DNA of 64,000 nucleotides from Streptomyces wuyuanensis. GTDB taxonomy: Bacteria; Actinomycetota; Actinomycetes; Streptomycetales; Streptomycetaceae. The stretch's first letter is position 1, and every line of letters begins with the position of its first letter. The notes below the pieces were generated by a model that saw nothing but the letters and a program-made list of their open reading frames with translations, was not told the origin of the DNA and ran no database searches. Where the stretch lies: NCBI RefSeq assembly GCF_900103455.1, contig NZ_FNHI01000006.1, positions 62,001-126,000 on the forward strand, in the 5' to 3' direction. A program made the position numbers and the translations under genes. Positions 27,882 through 36,562 of this stretch are shown here, one piece after another.

Positions 27882-29024
27882 TCAGTCCTCCTTGCCGGGG
27901 GTGCCGGGGGTGCCGGTGGTGCCGGTCGTTCCGGCGGGGCCGTGGGTTCCGTTGCCGCGGGCGGCGGCCACGGCCGGGTGGACCGGGGCGTCCGGGACCC
28001 CGGCGGGCCGCAGGTTGGCGAACTCCTTGCGCAGCACCGGGACGACCTCCTCGCCGAGGATGTCGAGCTGCTCCAGCACGGTCTTCAGCGGAAGTCCGGC
28101 GTGATCCATCAGGAACAGCTGGCGCTGGTAGTCGCCGACGACCTCACGGAAGCCGAGGGTCCGATCGATGACCTGCTGCGGCGACCCGACGGTCAGCGGT
28201 GTCTGCTCGGTGAAGTCCTCCAGCGACGGGCCGTGCCCGTAGACGGGCGCGTTGTCGAAGTACGGGCGGAACTCCCTCACCGCGTCCTGGGAGTTCTTGC
28301 GCATGAACACCTGCCCGCCGAGGCCGACGACGGCCTGCTCCGGCGTGCCGTGCCCGTAGTGCGCGTACCGCTTCCGGTAGAGCGCGACCATCCGCCTGGT
28401 GTGCTCGGCCGGCCAGAAGATGTTGTTGTGGAAGAAGCCGTCGCCGTAGAACGCGGCCTGCTCGGCGATCTCCGGCGAGCGGATCGAGCCGTGCCAGACG
28501 AAGGGCGGGACACCGTCCAGCGGCCGCGGCGTGGACGTGAAGCCCTGCAGCGGCGTGCGGAACTTGCCCTCCCAGTCGACGACGTCCTCCCTCCACAGCT
28601 TGTGGAGGAGGGCGTAGTTCTCGATGGCGAGCGGGATGCCCTGACGGATGTCCTGGCCGAACCAGGGATAGACCGGTCCGGTGTTGCCGCGGCCCATCAT
28701 CAGGTCGACGCGCCCGTCCGCCAGATGCTGGAGCATGGCGTAGTCCTCGGCGATCTTCACCGGGTCGTTGGTGGTGATCAGCGTCGTCGAGGTGGACAGG
28801 ATCAGGTTCTCGGTGCGCGCCGCGATGTGCCCCAGCATCGTGGTCGGGGACGACGGCACGAAAGGCGGGTTGTGGTGCTCGCCGGTCGCGAAGACGTCCA
28901 GGCCGACCTCCTCGGCCTTCAGCGCGATGGCGACCGTCGCCTTGATCCGCTCGTTCTCGGTCGGGGCCCGACCGTTGGTCGGATCGGTGGTCACGTCACC
29001 GACGGTGAAGATTCCGAACTGCAT
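27882..29024 (-). CDS. LLM-class flavin-dependent oxidoreductase (CE1758 family)
   Basis: 380 aa. Bacterial luciferase-like TIM barrel: MQFGIFTVGDVTTDPTNGR start, FATGEHHNPPFVPSSPTTMLG, and RVDLMMGRGNTGPVYPWFG. It probably oxygenates an unknown substrate with FMNH2 from the adjacent reductase. The C-terminal 25 residues are a Gly/Thr/Pro repeat (GPAGTTGTTGTPGTPG) not needed for the barrel. Confidence 0.92.
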   Translation of the reverse strand: MQFGIFTVGDVTTDPTNGRAPTENERIKATVAIALKAEEVGLDVFATGEHHNPPFVPSSPTTMLGHIAARTENLILSTSTTLITTNDPVKIAEDYAMLQHLADGRVDLMMGRGNTGPVYPWFGQDIRQGIPLAIENYALLHKLWREDVVDWEGKFRTPLQGFTSTPRPLDGVPPFVWHGSIRSPEIAEQAAFYGDGFFHNNIFWPAEHTRRMVALYRKRYAHYGHGTPEQAVVGLGGQVFMRKNSQDAVREFRPYFDNAPVYGHGPSLEDFTEQTPLTVGSPQQVIDRTLGFREVVGDYQRQLFLMDHAGLPLKTVLEQLDILGEEVVPVLRKEFANLRPAGVPDAPVHPAVAAARGNGTHGPAGTTGTTGTPGTPGKED

Positions 29025-29156
29025 CGCGCTTCGCCTCCAGGAGCCAGTTGGTTGAATCTTAAACTGTCATCTGGAACGGACGCCACCCAGGAACTATTCC
29101 GCCCGTACGCTGGAGTCCCCGGAGCGCCGTGCCCGGGGCCCGGGAGGATGCAGCCG

Positions 29157-29309
29157 ATGAGCGAGACCGCGCGCGAGAGCGAGCGCGAGAGCGAGCGCTG
29201 GAAGGAGCGCGGCGTGGCCCTGCGCGTGTTCGTGTACGTCTTCGCCACGCACGCCTTCGCGGGCTTCGTCTGGCTGCTCTTCTACGTGGGGCAGAACGCC
29301 CAGAAGTGA
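29157..29309 (+). CDS. Small single-helix membrane protein (DUF6126-like)
   Basis: 50 aa from ATG at 29157 (GGGAGG upstream); an in-frame ATG at 29148 is too close to that site. The N-terminus is strongly charged (ETARESERESERWKERG), followed by one membrane helix (VALRVFVYVFATHAFAGFVWLLFYV) and NAQK. Such proteins are conserved in Streptomyces, often near regulators. The function is unknown. Confidence 0.75.
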   Translation: MSETARESERESERWKERGVALRVFVYVFATHAFAGFVWLLFYVGQNAQK

Positions 29310-29654
29310 TCAGCGGTCCCTCTGCCGATGACGGTGCCGCGACACCGCCCAGGCCGCGCGGATCACCTGCTCGGAGGTCCTCGGCCCAGAGGCCCAGGTC
29401 GAACGGCGCCGGCAGGTGGAGGGGCGCGCCGAAGGGGTGCGGCCCGTCCACACGCGTGCAGCCCAGCCGGCCCGGTTCCCCGCATCGCGTCACGCTGCGC
29501 TCCTTCGCAGGCGCGGGGGTGACGTCACGGATCCACGTTCCCGGAGGCATCCCCTGGGGCAGGCGCTTCCGCGCATCCTGAGCGCCCGATCGCGGACACT
29601 GCTCGATCGGTGCTCGAGACGACCGCACCGCGGGCATGCGAGGACCGGAAGCGA
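29310..29654. other. 345-bp gap with a possible gene remnant
   Basis: No intact gene. The minus strand carries a short stretch resembling a Uma2 C-terminus (next entry). The remainder shows nothing I can name. Confidence 0.45.
29375..29503 (-). pseudogene. Possible Uma2-family endonuclease remnant
   Basis: About 43 codons read VTRCGEPGRLGCTRVDGPHP then FGAPLHLPAPFDLGLWAEDL. This resembles the C-terminal end of Uma2/DUF820 proteins (SVTLY-EP...GY-R, LPAPFDL-LDT-DL). No upstream catalytic region remains and the frame has no credible start. The match is from memory of the family pattern and is tentative. Confidence 0.35.
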
Positions 29655-30896
29655 TCAGCCGCCCGCTGCCGGAGCCACCGCGCCGTCCGTGACGGTCGCC
29701 CCCCGCTCCGCGCTCCCCGGCGGCCGCGGCCGCGGGCTGTGGCGGAGCCAGGACTGGACGGAGTGGACCGCGGGCTCGGTCCAGCGGGCGGCGAGCGGGC
29801 CCAGGATCACCAGGACCAGCACGTATGCGGTGGCCAGCGGCACGACGCGCGGCTCGGTTGCGGCCGCCAGTCCGGCGATGACGATGGAGAACTCGCCGCG
29901 GGCGACGAGCATGCCGCCCGCCCGCAGCCGGCCGCGCGGGCCGATACCGGCGCGGCGGGCCGCGTACCACCCGGTCGCGATCTTGGTCAGGCTGGTGAAC
30001 ACGGCCAGCAGCAGCGCGGGCACCAGCACCGGAGGGATCGCCGTCGGGTCGGTCGACAGCCCGAAGAAGACGAAGAAGACCGCGGCGAAGAGGTCGCGCA
30101 GCGGGGTGAGCAGCCGCCTCGCGCCCTCCGCCACCTCGCCCGACAGCGCGATGCCCACCAGGAACGCGCCCACCGCCGCCGACACCTGCAGCTCCTGCGC
30201 CACACCCGCGACCAGCAGGGTGAGGCCCAGCACGACCAGCAGCAGCATCTCCGGGTCGTCGGAGGAGACCGCCCGGCTGAGGTGCCTGCCGTGGCGGACG
30301 GCGAGGAGGAGGACGAGGGAGACCGTGCCGACGGCGATCAGCAGGGTGATGCTGCCGCCGGCCAGTCCGAGGCCCGCGAGCAGCGCGGTCAGCAGGGGCA
30401 GGTAGACGGCCATGGACAGGTCCTCGATGACCAGGACGCCGAGGATCACCGGGGTCTCGCGGTTGCCCAGCCGTCCCAGGTCCGTGAGGACCTTGGCGAT
30501 CACGCCCGACGACGAGATCCAGGTGACGCCGGCCAGTGCCACGGCCCCCACCGGTCCCCAGCCGAGCAGCAGCGCCGCCGCTGCACCCGGCGGAGCGTTG
30601 AGCAGGAAGTCCACGAGGCCCGAGGGGTACTGGGTGCGCAGGCTCGTCACCAGCTCGGACGCGCTGTACTCCAGGCCCAGCAGCAGGAGCAGCAGGATGA
30701 CGCCGATCTCGGCGCCGACGGCGATGAAGCCCCCGCTGGCGCTGAGCGGCAGCAGTCCGCCTTCGCCGAAGGCGAGACCGGCCAGCAGATAGAGGGGGAT
30801 CGGGGACAGCCCGAAGCGTCCGGCGAACCGGCCGATCAGCCCCAGCGTGAGGATGATCCCGCCGAGCTCGATGAGGAGCATGGTCGTGCCGTGCAC
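29655..30896 (-). CDS. CPA2-family cation/proton antiporter, KhtU-like
   Basis: 413 aa from GTG at 30896, where GGAGG lies 6 nt upstream inside the end of the preceding gene; the ATG at 30881 has no ribosome site. About 12 membrane helices show the CPA2 phrases LAGLAFGEGGLLPL, SSSGVIAKVLTDLG, QVSAAVGAFLVGIALSG and LVARGEFSIVIAG. It should exchange K+ or another cation for protons. With the TrkA_C protein encoded just upstream it forms a KhtTU-like pair. Confidence 0.93.
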   Translation of the reverse strand: MHGTTMLLIELGGIILTLGLIGRFAGRFGLSPIPLYLLAGLAFGEGGLLPLSASGGFIAVGAEIGVILLLLLLGLEYSASELVTSLRTQYPSGLVDFLLNAPPGAAAALLLGWGPVGAVALAGVTWISSSGVIAKVLTDLGRLGNRETPVILGVLVIEDLSMAVYLPLLTALLAGLGLAGGSITLLIAVGTVSLVLLLAVRHGRHLSRAVSSDDPEMLLLVVLGLTLLVAGVAQELQVSAAVGAFLVGIALSGEVAEGARRLLTPLRDLFAAVFFVFFGLSTDPTAIPPVLVPALLLAVFTSLTKIATGWYAARRAGIGPRGRLRAGGMLVARGEFSIVIAGLAAATEPRVVPLATAYVLVLVILGPLAARWTEPAVHSVQSWLRHSPRPRPPGSAERGATVTDGAVAPAAGG

Positions 30897-30898
30897 GG

Positions 30899-31423
30899 TC
30901 AGCCTCCGGCACCGGAGACGCCGGGATCGTCTCCGGAGTCGCCGGGAACGTCCCCGGATCCCGCGATGATCTCGGTGAGCGCGTCCACGCCCTCCCGGGT
31001 GCCGACGACGACGAGCGTGTCCCCGATCATCAGCCGGAAGCCGGGTCCGGGCGAGGGGTGCACATTGCTCGGGCGGCGCACGGCGACGATCGAGGCGCCC
31101 GTGCGGGTACGGGCGCGGGTGTCGCCGAGCGGCCGTCCCGAGTACGGCGAGCGTGCCGAGACCGGAATGTGCTCGGTCACCAGGTCGAGCCCGTCGGTGC
31201 GCACGCCCTCGACGGCAGCCGGGTCCAGCAGGTGGGCGAGCGTGCCGGCCTCGTCGGGCGTGAGCGGTACGGACGACGCGCACTCGTCGGGATCGTCCGC
31301 GGAGTAGAAGCCCAGGAACCGCCGGCCGTCCTGGTGGACGACCAGCGAGAGGTGATGACCGCTCTCCGAGGTGAAGTCGTACTGCGTACCGACGCCCGGC
31401 AGGGGGGTCCGTCGAGTGGCCAT
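30899..31423 (-). CDS. TrkA-C domain regulatory subunit, KhtT-like
   Basis: 174 aa. The N-terminal part (about 1-85) has the beta pattern VGTQYDFTSESGHHLSLVVHQDGRRFLGFYS. The TrkA_C domain (about 85-160) ends in GFRLMIGDTLVVVGTREGVDALTEII. It should gate the antiporter encoded 2 bp downstream in response to a cytoplasmic ligand. The gene is divergent from cobL. Confidence 0.9.
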   Translation of the reverse strand: MATRRTPLPGVGTQYDFTSESGHHLSLVVHQDGRRFLGFYSADDPDECASSVPLTPDEAGTLAHLLDPAAVEGVRTDGLDLVTEHIPVSARSPYSGRPLGDTRARTRTGASIVAVRRPSNVHPSPGPGFRLMIGDTLVVVGTREGVDALTEIIAGSGDVPGDSGDDPGVSGAGG

Positions 31424-31501
31424 GGCTGCCTCCCGGAGCCGAGTCGGACGATGAGGCGGGCGTGGCGGGGCCGGGACCAGGGGCTGGTTCTTCAGTTCAG
31501 T

Positions 31502-31511
31502 ATCACGTGAT
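31502..31511. promoter_or_regulatory. Palindrome ATCACGTGAT in the khtT/cobL intergenic region
   Basis: A perfect 10-bp palindrome lies 78 bp from the antiporter operon start and 82 bp from the cobL start. No cognate regulator is encoded next to it. Confidence 0.4.
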
Positions 31512-31593
31512 CTTGGACGGCCCGCGCGCCGGTGACGGGCGTCTCACTCCCCGCGAACCGGCAGCCACCTGCGCGGACAGTAGAGTCCGGTCC

Positions 31594-32838
31594 GTGATTT
31601 CCGATCCCCGCCCCGCCGTCTCCGTCGTCGGGATCGGCGCCGACGGCTGGGACGGACTGCCCGAGACCTCGCGTGCCGTGCTGCGCGCCGCGGACGTCCT
31701 CGTCGGCGGCGCCCGCCAGCTCGCGCTGCTGCCCGCAGCCGAATGCGCGGGCGAGCGCGTGCCGTGGCCGTCGCCGCTGCGCCCCGCTGTGCCCGCGCTG
31801 CTCGCCGAGCACGCGGGCCGCCGCCTCGCGGTCCTCGCGAGCGGCGACCCGATGTTCTACGGCATCGGCCGCACCCTCACCGAGCTCGCCGGCGCCGACG
31901 CGCTGCGCGTGCTGCCGCATCCGTCGGCCGTCTCGTACGCCTGCGCCCGCCTCGGGCTGCCGGTGGAGGAGACCGAGGTCGTGACGCTGGTCGGCAGGCC
32001 GGCCGCCGGGCTCGCCGCGGCGCTCCACCACGGCCGGCGGCTGCTGGTGCTGAGCGCCGGCGCCGACACCCCGGCCGAGGTGGCGGCGCTGCTGACCGAG
32101 AGGGGCTTCGGCCCCAGCCGGATGCAGGTGCTGGAACAGCTCGGCTCCGAGCGCGAGCGCCGGGTCGGCGGCACCGCGGAGACCTGGGAGCACCCGCCGG
32201 GCGATCCGCTCAACGTCGTCGCCGTCGACTGTGCGCGGGCCACCGGGGCGCTGCGGCTCGGCGCCGTGCCGGGACTGCCCGACGAGGCGTACGAGAACGA
32301 CGGCCAGCTGACCAAGCGCCATGTGCGCGCCGCGACGCTCGCCGCGCTCGCGCCGGCGCCGGGCGAGCTGCTGTGGGACGTGGGCGGCGGTTCCGGCTCG
32401 ATCGCGATCGAGTGGATGCGCACGCACCGGTCGTGCCGGGCGGTCACCGTCGAGCGGGACGCGGAACGGGCCCGGCGCATCGAACGCAACGCGGAGTCGC
32501 TCGGCGTGCCCGGACTGCGGGTCGTCACGGCGGCGGCGCCGGCCGGACTGGCCGGGCTGCCCGTGCCCGACGCGGTGTTCATCGGCGGCGGGCTCACCGC
32601 GCCGGGACTGCTCGACGCCTGCTGGGACGCGCTGCCGGAGGGCGGACGGCTCGTCGCGAACACCGTGACGCTCGAGTCGGAGGCACTGCTGGCGGAGCGC
32701 TGCCGGCGGCACGGCGGCGAGCTGGTGCGGCTCGCCGTTGCGCACGCCGTTCCGGTCGGCGGTTTCACCGGCTGGCGGCAGGCGATGCCCGTCACGCAAT
32801 GGTCCGTCACCAAATCCTCTGCAGGAGAGCCCTCATGA
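31594..32838 (+). CDS. cobL: Precorrin-6Y C5,15-methyltransferase (decarboxylating)
   Basis: 414 aa from GTG at 31594, a CbiE-CbiT fusion. The N-terminal half is a tetrapyrrole methylase (VSVVGIGADGWDGL, ASGDPMFYGIGRTL). The C-terminal half is a class I methyltransferase (LLWDVGGGSGSIAIEWMR as SAM motif I). It methylates C5 and C15 and decarboxylates the C12 acetate in the aerobic corrin pathway. It overlaps cobM by ATGA. The start is inferred from homology pattern; the ribosome site is weak. Confidence 0.94.
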   Translation: MISDPRPAVSVVGIGADGWDGLPETSRAVLRAADVLVGGARQLALLPAAECAGERVPWPSPLRPAVPALLAEHAGRRLAVLASGDPMFYGIGRTLTELAGADALRVLPHPSAVSYACARLGLPVEETEVVTLVGRPAAGLAAALHHGRRLLVLSAGADTPAEVAALLTERGFGPSRMQVLEQLGSERERRVGGTAETWEHPPGDPLNVVAVDCARATGALRLGAVPGLPDEAYENDGQLTKRHVRAATLAALAPAPGELLWDVGGGSGSIAIEWMRTHRSCRAVTVERDAERARRIERNAESLGVPGLRVVTAAAPAGLAGLPVPDAVFIGGGLTAPGLLDACWDALPEGGRLVANTVTLESEALLAERCRRHGGELVRLAVAHAVPVGGFTGWRQAMPVTQWSVTKSSAGEPS

Positions 32839-33584
32839 CCGTCTACTTCATCGGTGCGGGACCCGGTGCCGCCGATCTGATCACCGTGCGCGGCGCGCGG
32901 ACGCTCGCGTCGTGCGGCGTGTGCCTGTACGCGGGCTCGCTCGTCCCGGCCGAACTCCTCGCCGACTGCCCGCCGGACGCGCGTCTCGTGGACACAGCGA
33001 ACCTCGATCTGGACGCGATCACCGCGGAGTTCGTCCGCGCCCACCAGGAGGGGCACGACGTGGCCCGGCTGCACTCCGGCGACCCGTCCGTCTTCAGCGC
33101 GGTGGCGGAGCAGATGCGGCGGCTCGACGCCGCGGGCATCCCGTACGAGGTCGTCCCCGGCGTTCCGGCGTTCGCGGCCGCGGCGGCCGCGCTGAAGCGG
33201 GAGCTGACCGTGCCGACGGTCGGCCAGACGGTCGTCCTGACCCGCGTCGCCCAGCAGGCCACCCCCATGCCCGAGGGCGAGGACCTGGCCACGCTGGGCC
33301 GCAGCGGTGCCCTGCTCGTCCTGCACCTCGCCGCCCGCTACGTCGACCGCGTGGTCGCCGAACTGCTGCCGCACTACGGCCCCGACTGCCCCGCCGCGGT
33401 GGTGGCCATGGCCAGCCGGCCGGACGAACTGATCCTCCGGGGCACGCTCGAGGAGATCGCCGGGCTGACGAAGGAGGCGGGTGTCACGAAGACGGCGGTC
33501 ATCCTCGTGGGGCGCACTCTGGCGGCGTCCCAGTTCCGCGACAGCCACCTGTACGACCCGGCGCGGGCCCGGCACGTCTGCTGA
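32835..33584 (+). CDS. cobM: Precorrin-4 C11-methyltransferase
   Basis: 249 aa. Tetrapyrrole methylase fold with MTVYFIGAGPGAADLITVRGAR (SAM loop), LHSGDPSVFSAVAEQ and GVPAFAAAAAALKRELTVP, characteristic of CobM/CbiF. It adds the C11 methyl group. It is coupled to cobL. Confidence 0.95.
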   Translation: MTVYFIGAGPGAADLITVRGARTLASCGVCLYAGSLVPAELLADCPPDARLVDTANLDLDAITAEFVRAHQEGHDVARLHSGDPSVFSAVAEQMRRLDAAGIPYEVVPGVPAFAAAAAALKRELTVPTVGQTVVLTRVAQQATPMPEGEDLATLGRSGALLVLHLAARYVDRVVAELLPHYGPDCPAAVVAMASRPDELILRGTLEEIAGLTKEAGVTKTAVILVGRTLAASQFRDSHLYDPARARHVC

Positions 33585-33674
33585 CGGCCCGTCCGCCGTA
33601 CGGGCTCGCCGGCCCCTCGCCTCAGGCCCGGGCGTCACCCAGTCCCCGGCCGTGTCCCGGCCCTCGGACCGGCG

Positions 33675-34427
33675 TCACCCGGTCCCCGGAACCTGCCCCA
33701 GCCCCGTCACCCACACCAGTGCCTCCTCCACCGTCGTCGCCGTCGGGACGCCTTCAGGCACCGGCGGACGGCTGATCACGACGACCGGGAGGCCCGCCTC
33801 GCGGGCCGCGGCGAGCTTGGGGGAGGTCGCGTCGGCGCCGCTGTCCTTGGTCACCAGGACGTCGACGGCGTGCTCGGCGAGCAGGGCCCGCTCGCCGTCG
33901 AGGGTGAAGGGGCCTCGGTCGAGGAGCACACGCATCCGCGCGGGGTGCGGCGGCTCGGGCGGGTCGACGGAGCGGACCAGGAACCACAGGCCGTCGAGGT
34001 GCGCGAAGGACGCCAGGCCCATGCGGCCCGTCGTCAGGAACACCCGGCGCCCCAGCGACGGCAGCACGTGCGCCGCCTGCGCGAGCGAGTCGACCCGGTG
34101 CCAGTCGTCGCCCGCCACCGGGACCCACCCGGGCCGCCGCAACGCGAGCAGGGGAACATGGGCCTGGTCCGCGGCGCGCGCCGCGTTGAAACTGATCGTC
34201 CCGGCGAAAGGGTGGGTGGCGTCGATGAGCACGTCCACCTGGTGCTCGCGCAGCCAGGCGGCGAGGCCCTCCGCCCCGCCGAAGCCTCCGATCCGGACCT
34301 CGCCCCTGGGCAGTCTCGGCGCCGCGACCCGCCCCGCCAGCGAGGTGGTCACCCGCTCCCCGCGCGAGTGCAGCGACTCGGCGAGCTTGCGCGCCTCCGT
34401 CGTGCCGCCGAGGACCAGGACGTGCAC
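33675..34427 (-). CDS. cobK: Precorrin-6A reductase
   Basis: 250 aa from GTG at 34427 with GGAGG 6 nt upstream. CobK/CbiJ motifs are HVLVLGGTTEARKLAESL at the N-terminus, DATHPFAGTISFNAARA, VFLTTGRMGLASFA and VTKDSGADATSPKLAAAREAGLPVVVISRP. It reduces the macrocycle with NADPH. Its start is only 11 bp from that of the divergent cbiD. Confidence 0.95.
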   Translation of the reverse strand: MHVLVLGGTTEARKLAESLHSRGERVTTSLAGRVAAPRLPRGEVRIGGFGGAEGLAAWLREHQVDVLIDATHPFAGTISFNAARAADQAHVPLLALRRPGWVPVAGDDWHRVDSLAQAAHVLPSLGRRVFLTTGRMGLASFAHLDGLWFLVRSVDPPEPPHPARMRVLLDRGPFTLDGERALLAEHAVDVLVTKDSGADATSPKLAAAREAGLPVVVISRPPVPEGVPTATTVEEALVWVTGLGQVPGTG

Positions 34428-34438
34428 GGGGAACCTCC

Positions 34439-35566
34439 ATGAGTGAACACGCGCCCGTGGGCGGACGCAGCGCCCAACTCAAGCACACCGGTCTCCGGCC
34501 CGGCTGGACCACCGGGGCCTGTGCCACCGCAGCGACGACCGCCGCGTACACCGCGCTGCTCACCGGCGACTTCCCGGACCCGGTGACGATCACCCTGCCG
34601 AAGGGCCAGACGCCCGCGTTCGCGCTGGCCGCGGAGGAACTGGCGCGCGGCAGGGCGACGGCGGCAGTCGTGAAGGACGCCGGCGACGACCCGGACGTCA
34701 CCCACGGCGCGCTGATCCGTGCGAGCGTACGGGTCCTGCCCGCCGGTTCGGGCGTGGTCTTCCGCGCGGGGCCCGGCGTCGGCACCGTCACCCGCCCCGG
34801 GCTGCCGCTCGACGTCGGCGAGCCGGCGATCAACCCGGTGCCCCGGCAGATGATGCGCGACCACGTCGCGGAGGTCGCCGCCCGGCACGGCGGCGCGGGC
34901 GACGTCGAGATCACCGTCTCCGTCGACCACGGCGAGGAGATCGCGCGGTCCACCTGGAACCCGCGCCTCGGCATTCTCGGCGGACTGTCCGTCCTCGGCA
35001 CGACGGGCGTCGTCGTGCCCTACTCCTGCTCGGCGTGGATCGACTCGATCCGCCGCGGTGTGGACGTGGCCAGGGCGGCGGGACGCACCCATGTCGCCGG
35101 ATGCACGGGCTCGACGTCGGAGAAGACGGTCGTCGCCCTGTACGGGCTGCCCGAGGACGCACTGCTCGACATGGGCGACTTCGCGGGGGCGGTGCTCAAG
35201 TACGTCCGCAGGCACCCCGTCGAGCGGCTCACCGTCTGCGGCGGCTTCGCGAAGCTGTCCAAGCTGGCGGCGGGCCACATGGATCTGCACTCCGCCCGCT
35301 CCCAGGTGGACAAGGGCTTCCTCGCGGAGCTGGCCCGGCGGGGAGGAGCGGACGAGGAACTGGCGGCCGAGGTCGCCGCGGCCAACACCGGCCTCGCGGC
35401 GCTCCAGTCGTGTGCGGCGGGTGGGGTACCGCTGGGCGATCTCGTGGCCGCGACCGCCCGTGACCAGGCACTGGAGGTGCTGCGGGGCGCGCCGGTCACG
35501 GTGGACGTGGTGTGCGTCGACCGGGCCGGCACGGTGGTCGGCCGCTCGACGCCGAAGGGGCCCTGA
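34439..35566 (+). CDS. cbiD: Cobalt-precorrin-5B C1-methyltransferase
   Basis: 375 aa. CbiD motifs are LRPGWTTGACATAATTAAYTALL, PGVGTVTRPGLPLDVGEPAINPVPRQMM, SVDHGEEIARSTWNPRLGILGG and GDFAGAVLKYVRRH. In the anaerobic route it methylates C1 and in actinobacteria it appears to stand in for CobF. GGGGA precedes the ATG by 7 nt. Confidence 0.95.
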   Translation: MSEHAPVGGRSAQLKHTGLRPGWTTGACATAATTAAYTALLTGDFPDPVTITLPKGQTPAFALAAEELARGRATAAVVKDAGDDPDVTHGALIRASVRVLPAGSGVVFRAGPGVGTVTRPGLPLDVGEPAINPVPRQMMRDHVAEVAARHGGAGDVEITVSVDHGEEIARSTWNPRLGILGGLSVLGTTGVVVPYSCSAWIDSIRRGVDVARAAGRTHVAGCTGSTSEKTVVALYGLPEDALLDMGDFAGAVLKYVRRHPVERLTVCGGFAKLSKLAAGHMDLHSARSQVDKGFLAELARRGGADEELAAEVAAANTGLAALQSCAAGGVPLGDLVAATARDQALEVLRGAPVTVDVVCVDRAGTVVGRSTPKGP

Positions 35567-35785
35567 GGCCGGGCGGCGGGGGAGGCGGCGCGGGCTCCGG
35601 CCCCGAACGCCCGGTGCCCCGGCGCCTTACGCGGGCTCGTGGGCGCGCCACGCGTCCGCCTCCGCAGCGGGCCCCGCCCAGCGCCCGCCGAGGCCGGCGT
35701 CTGCGCACCCGCCCACGACCGCGCGGCGCCTTACCGCCCTGCGCCTCAACGCCCTCGCCTCACCGCGCGGCGCCTCACCGACGAA

Positions 35786-35815
35786 GGGCCGCCCGGGCAG
35801 CGCCCCGACGGCCCT
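35786..35815 (-). terminator. Hairpin downstream of wrbA
   Basis: AGGGCCG (35786-35792) pairs with CGGCCCT (35809-35815), and an inner GGGC/GCCC helix stacks inside. It lies 6 bp after the wrbA stop. Short degenerate GCGCCTCACC-type repeats occur at about 35728-35780. Confidence 0.55.
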
Positions 35816-35820
35816 CCGGC

Positions 35821-36423
35821 TCAGCTCTCGTCGCTCAGCCGCGCCGCGATCCTCGCGAGCCGCTCGCCCTGGTAGCGCGCGGCCTCGAGCGTCTCGTCGG
35901 CCGGTGCGCCGGCGCCGCCGGGGTGGGAGGTGCCGTAGGGGTTGCCGCCCGCGCCGTACACGACGGGGTTGGTGTAGCCGGGCGAGACGATGATCGAGCC
36001 CCAGTGGTGGAGCGTGTTGTACAGCGCGAGCAGCGTGGACTCGTTGCCGCCGTTGGCGTTGTGCGCGCTGGTGAAGCCCGTGGCCGGCTTGTCGGCCATG
36101 ACGCCCTGCTGCCACAGCCCGCCGGTGGTGTCGAGGTACTGCTTGAGCTGCGCCGCGATGTTCCCGAATCGGGTCGGCGAGCCGAGTGCGTAGGCGTCCG
36201 CCCACTCCAGGTCGTCGAGCGTGGCGACCTCGACGTCCTTCGTCGCCTCGACGTGCTCGCGCCACGCGGGGTTGGCGTCGATGGCCGCGTCCGGAGCCAG
36301 CTCCGGCACCCGGCGCAGGCGCACCTCGGCGCCCGCCTTCTCGGCGCCTTCGGCGACGGCCTTGGCGAGCTGGTGCACGTTGCCGGTCGACGAGTAGTAG
36401 ATGACCGCGACCTTGGCGCTCAT
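35821..36423 (-). CDS. wrbA: NAD(P)H:quinone oxidoreductase, WrbA type
   Basis: 200 aa. Flavodoxin fold: VAVIYYSSTGNVHQLAKAVAEGAEKAG (FMN phosphate loop), then GSPTRFGNIAAQLKQYLDTTGGLW and TGFTSAHNANGGNESTLLALYNTLHHWG, which are diagnostic of WrbA. It reduces quinones by two electrons with NAD(P)H and protects against redox cycling. It is divergent from a TetR gene, with two operators between. The pair sits inside the cobalamin cluster. Confidence 0.94.
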   Translation of the reverse strand: MSAKVAVIYYSSTGNVHQLAKAVAEGAEKAGAEVRLRRVPELAPDAAIDANPAWREHVEATKDVEVATLDDLEWADAYALGSPTRFGNIAAQLKQYLDTTGGLWQQGVMADKPATGFTSAHNANGGNESTLLALYNTLHHWGSIIVSPGYTNPVVYGAGGNPYGTSHPGGAGAPADETLEAARYQGERLARIAARLSDES

Positions 36424-36470
36424 GGGGTGGCCCCTTTCCGGGGGAGACGGTGGATTTCCGGGAGGACGGT

Positions 36471-36490
36471 AAGCGGATTGCTATCCGCTT
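36471..36490. promoter_or_regulatory. TetR operator-like palindrome, wrbA-proximal
   Basis: AAGCGGATTGCTATCCGCTT has perfect 8-bp arms around TGCT and lies 48 bp before the wrbA start. Confidence 0.82.
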
Positions 36491-36505
36491 CTCTCGTCCG
36501 GAGTA

Positions 36506-36525
36506 AACCGGATAGCTATCCGGTT
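36506..36525. promoter_or_regulatory. TetR operator-like palindrome, tetR-proximal
   Basis: AACCGGATAGCTATCCGGTT is a perfect 20-bp palindrome. It shares the CGGATnGCTATCCG core with the other site. The centres are 35 bp apart. Confidence 0.85.
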
Positions 36526-36562
36526 GGCAAGCGGGTCCGGTACCCTCGGCGAGGTGGAAGAC

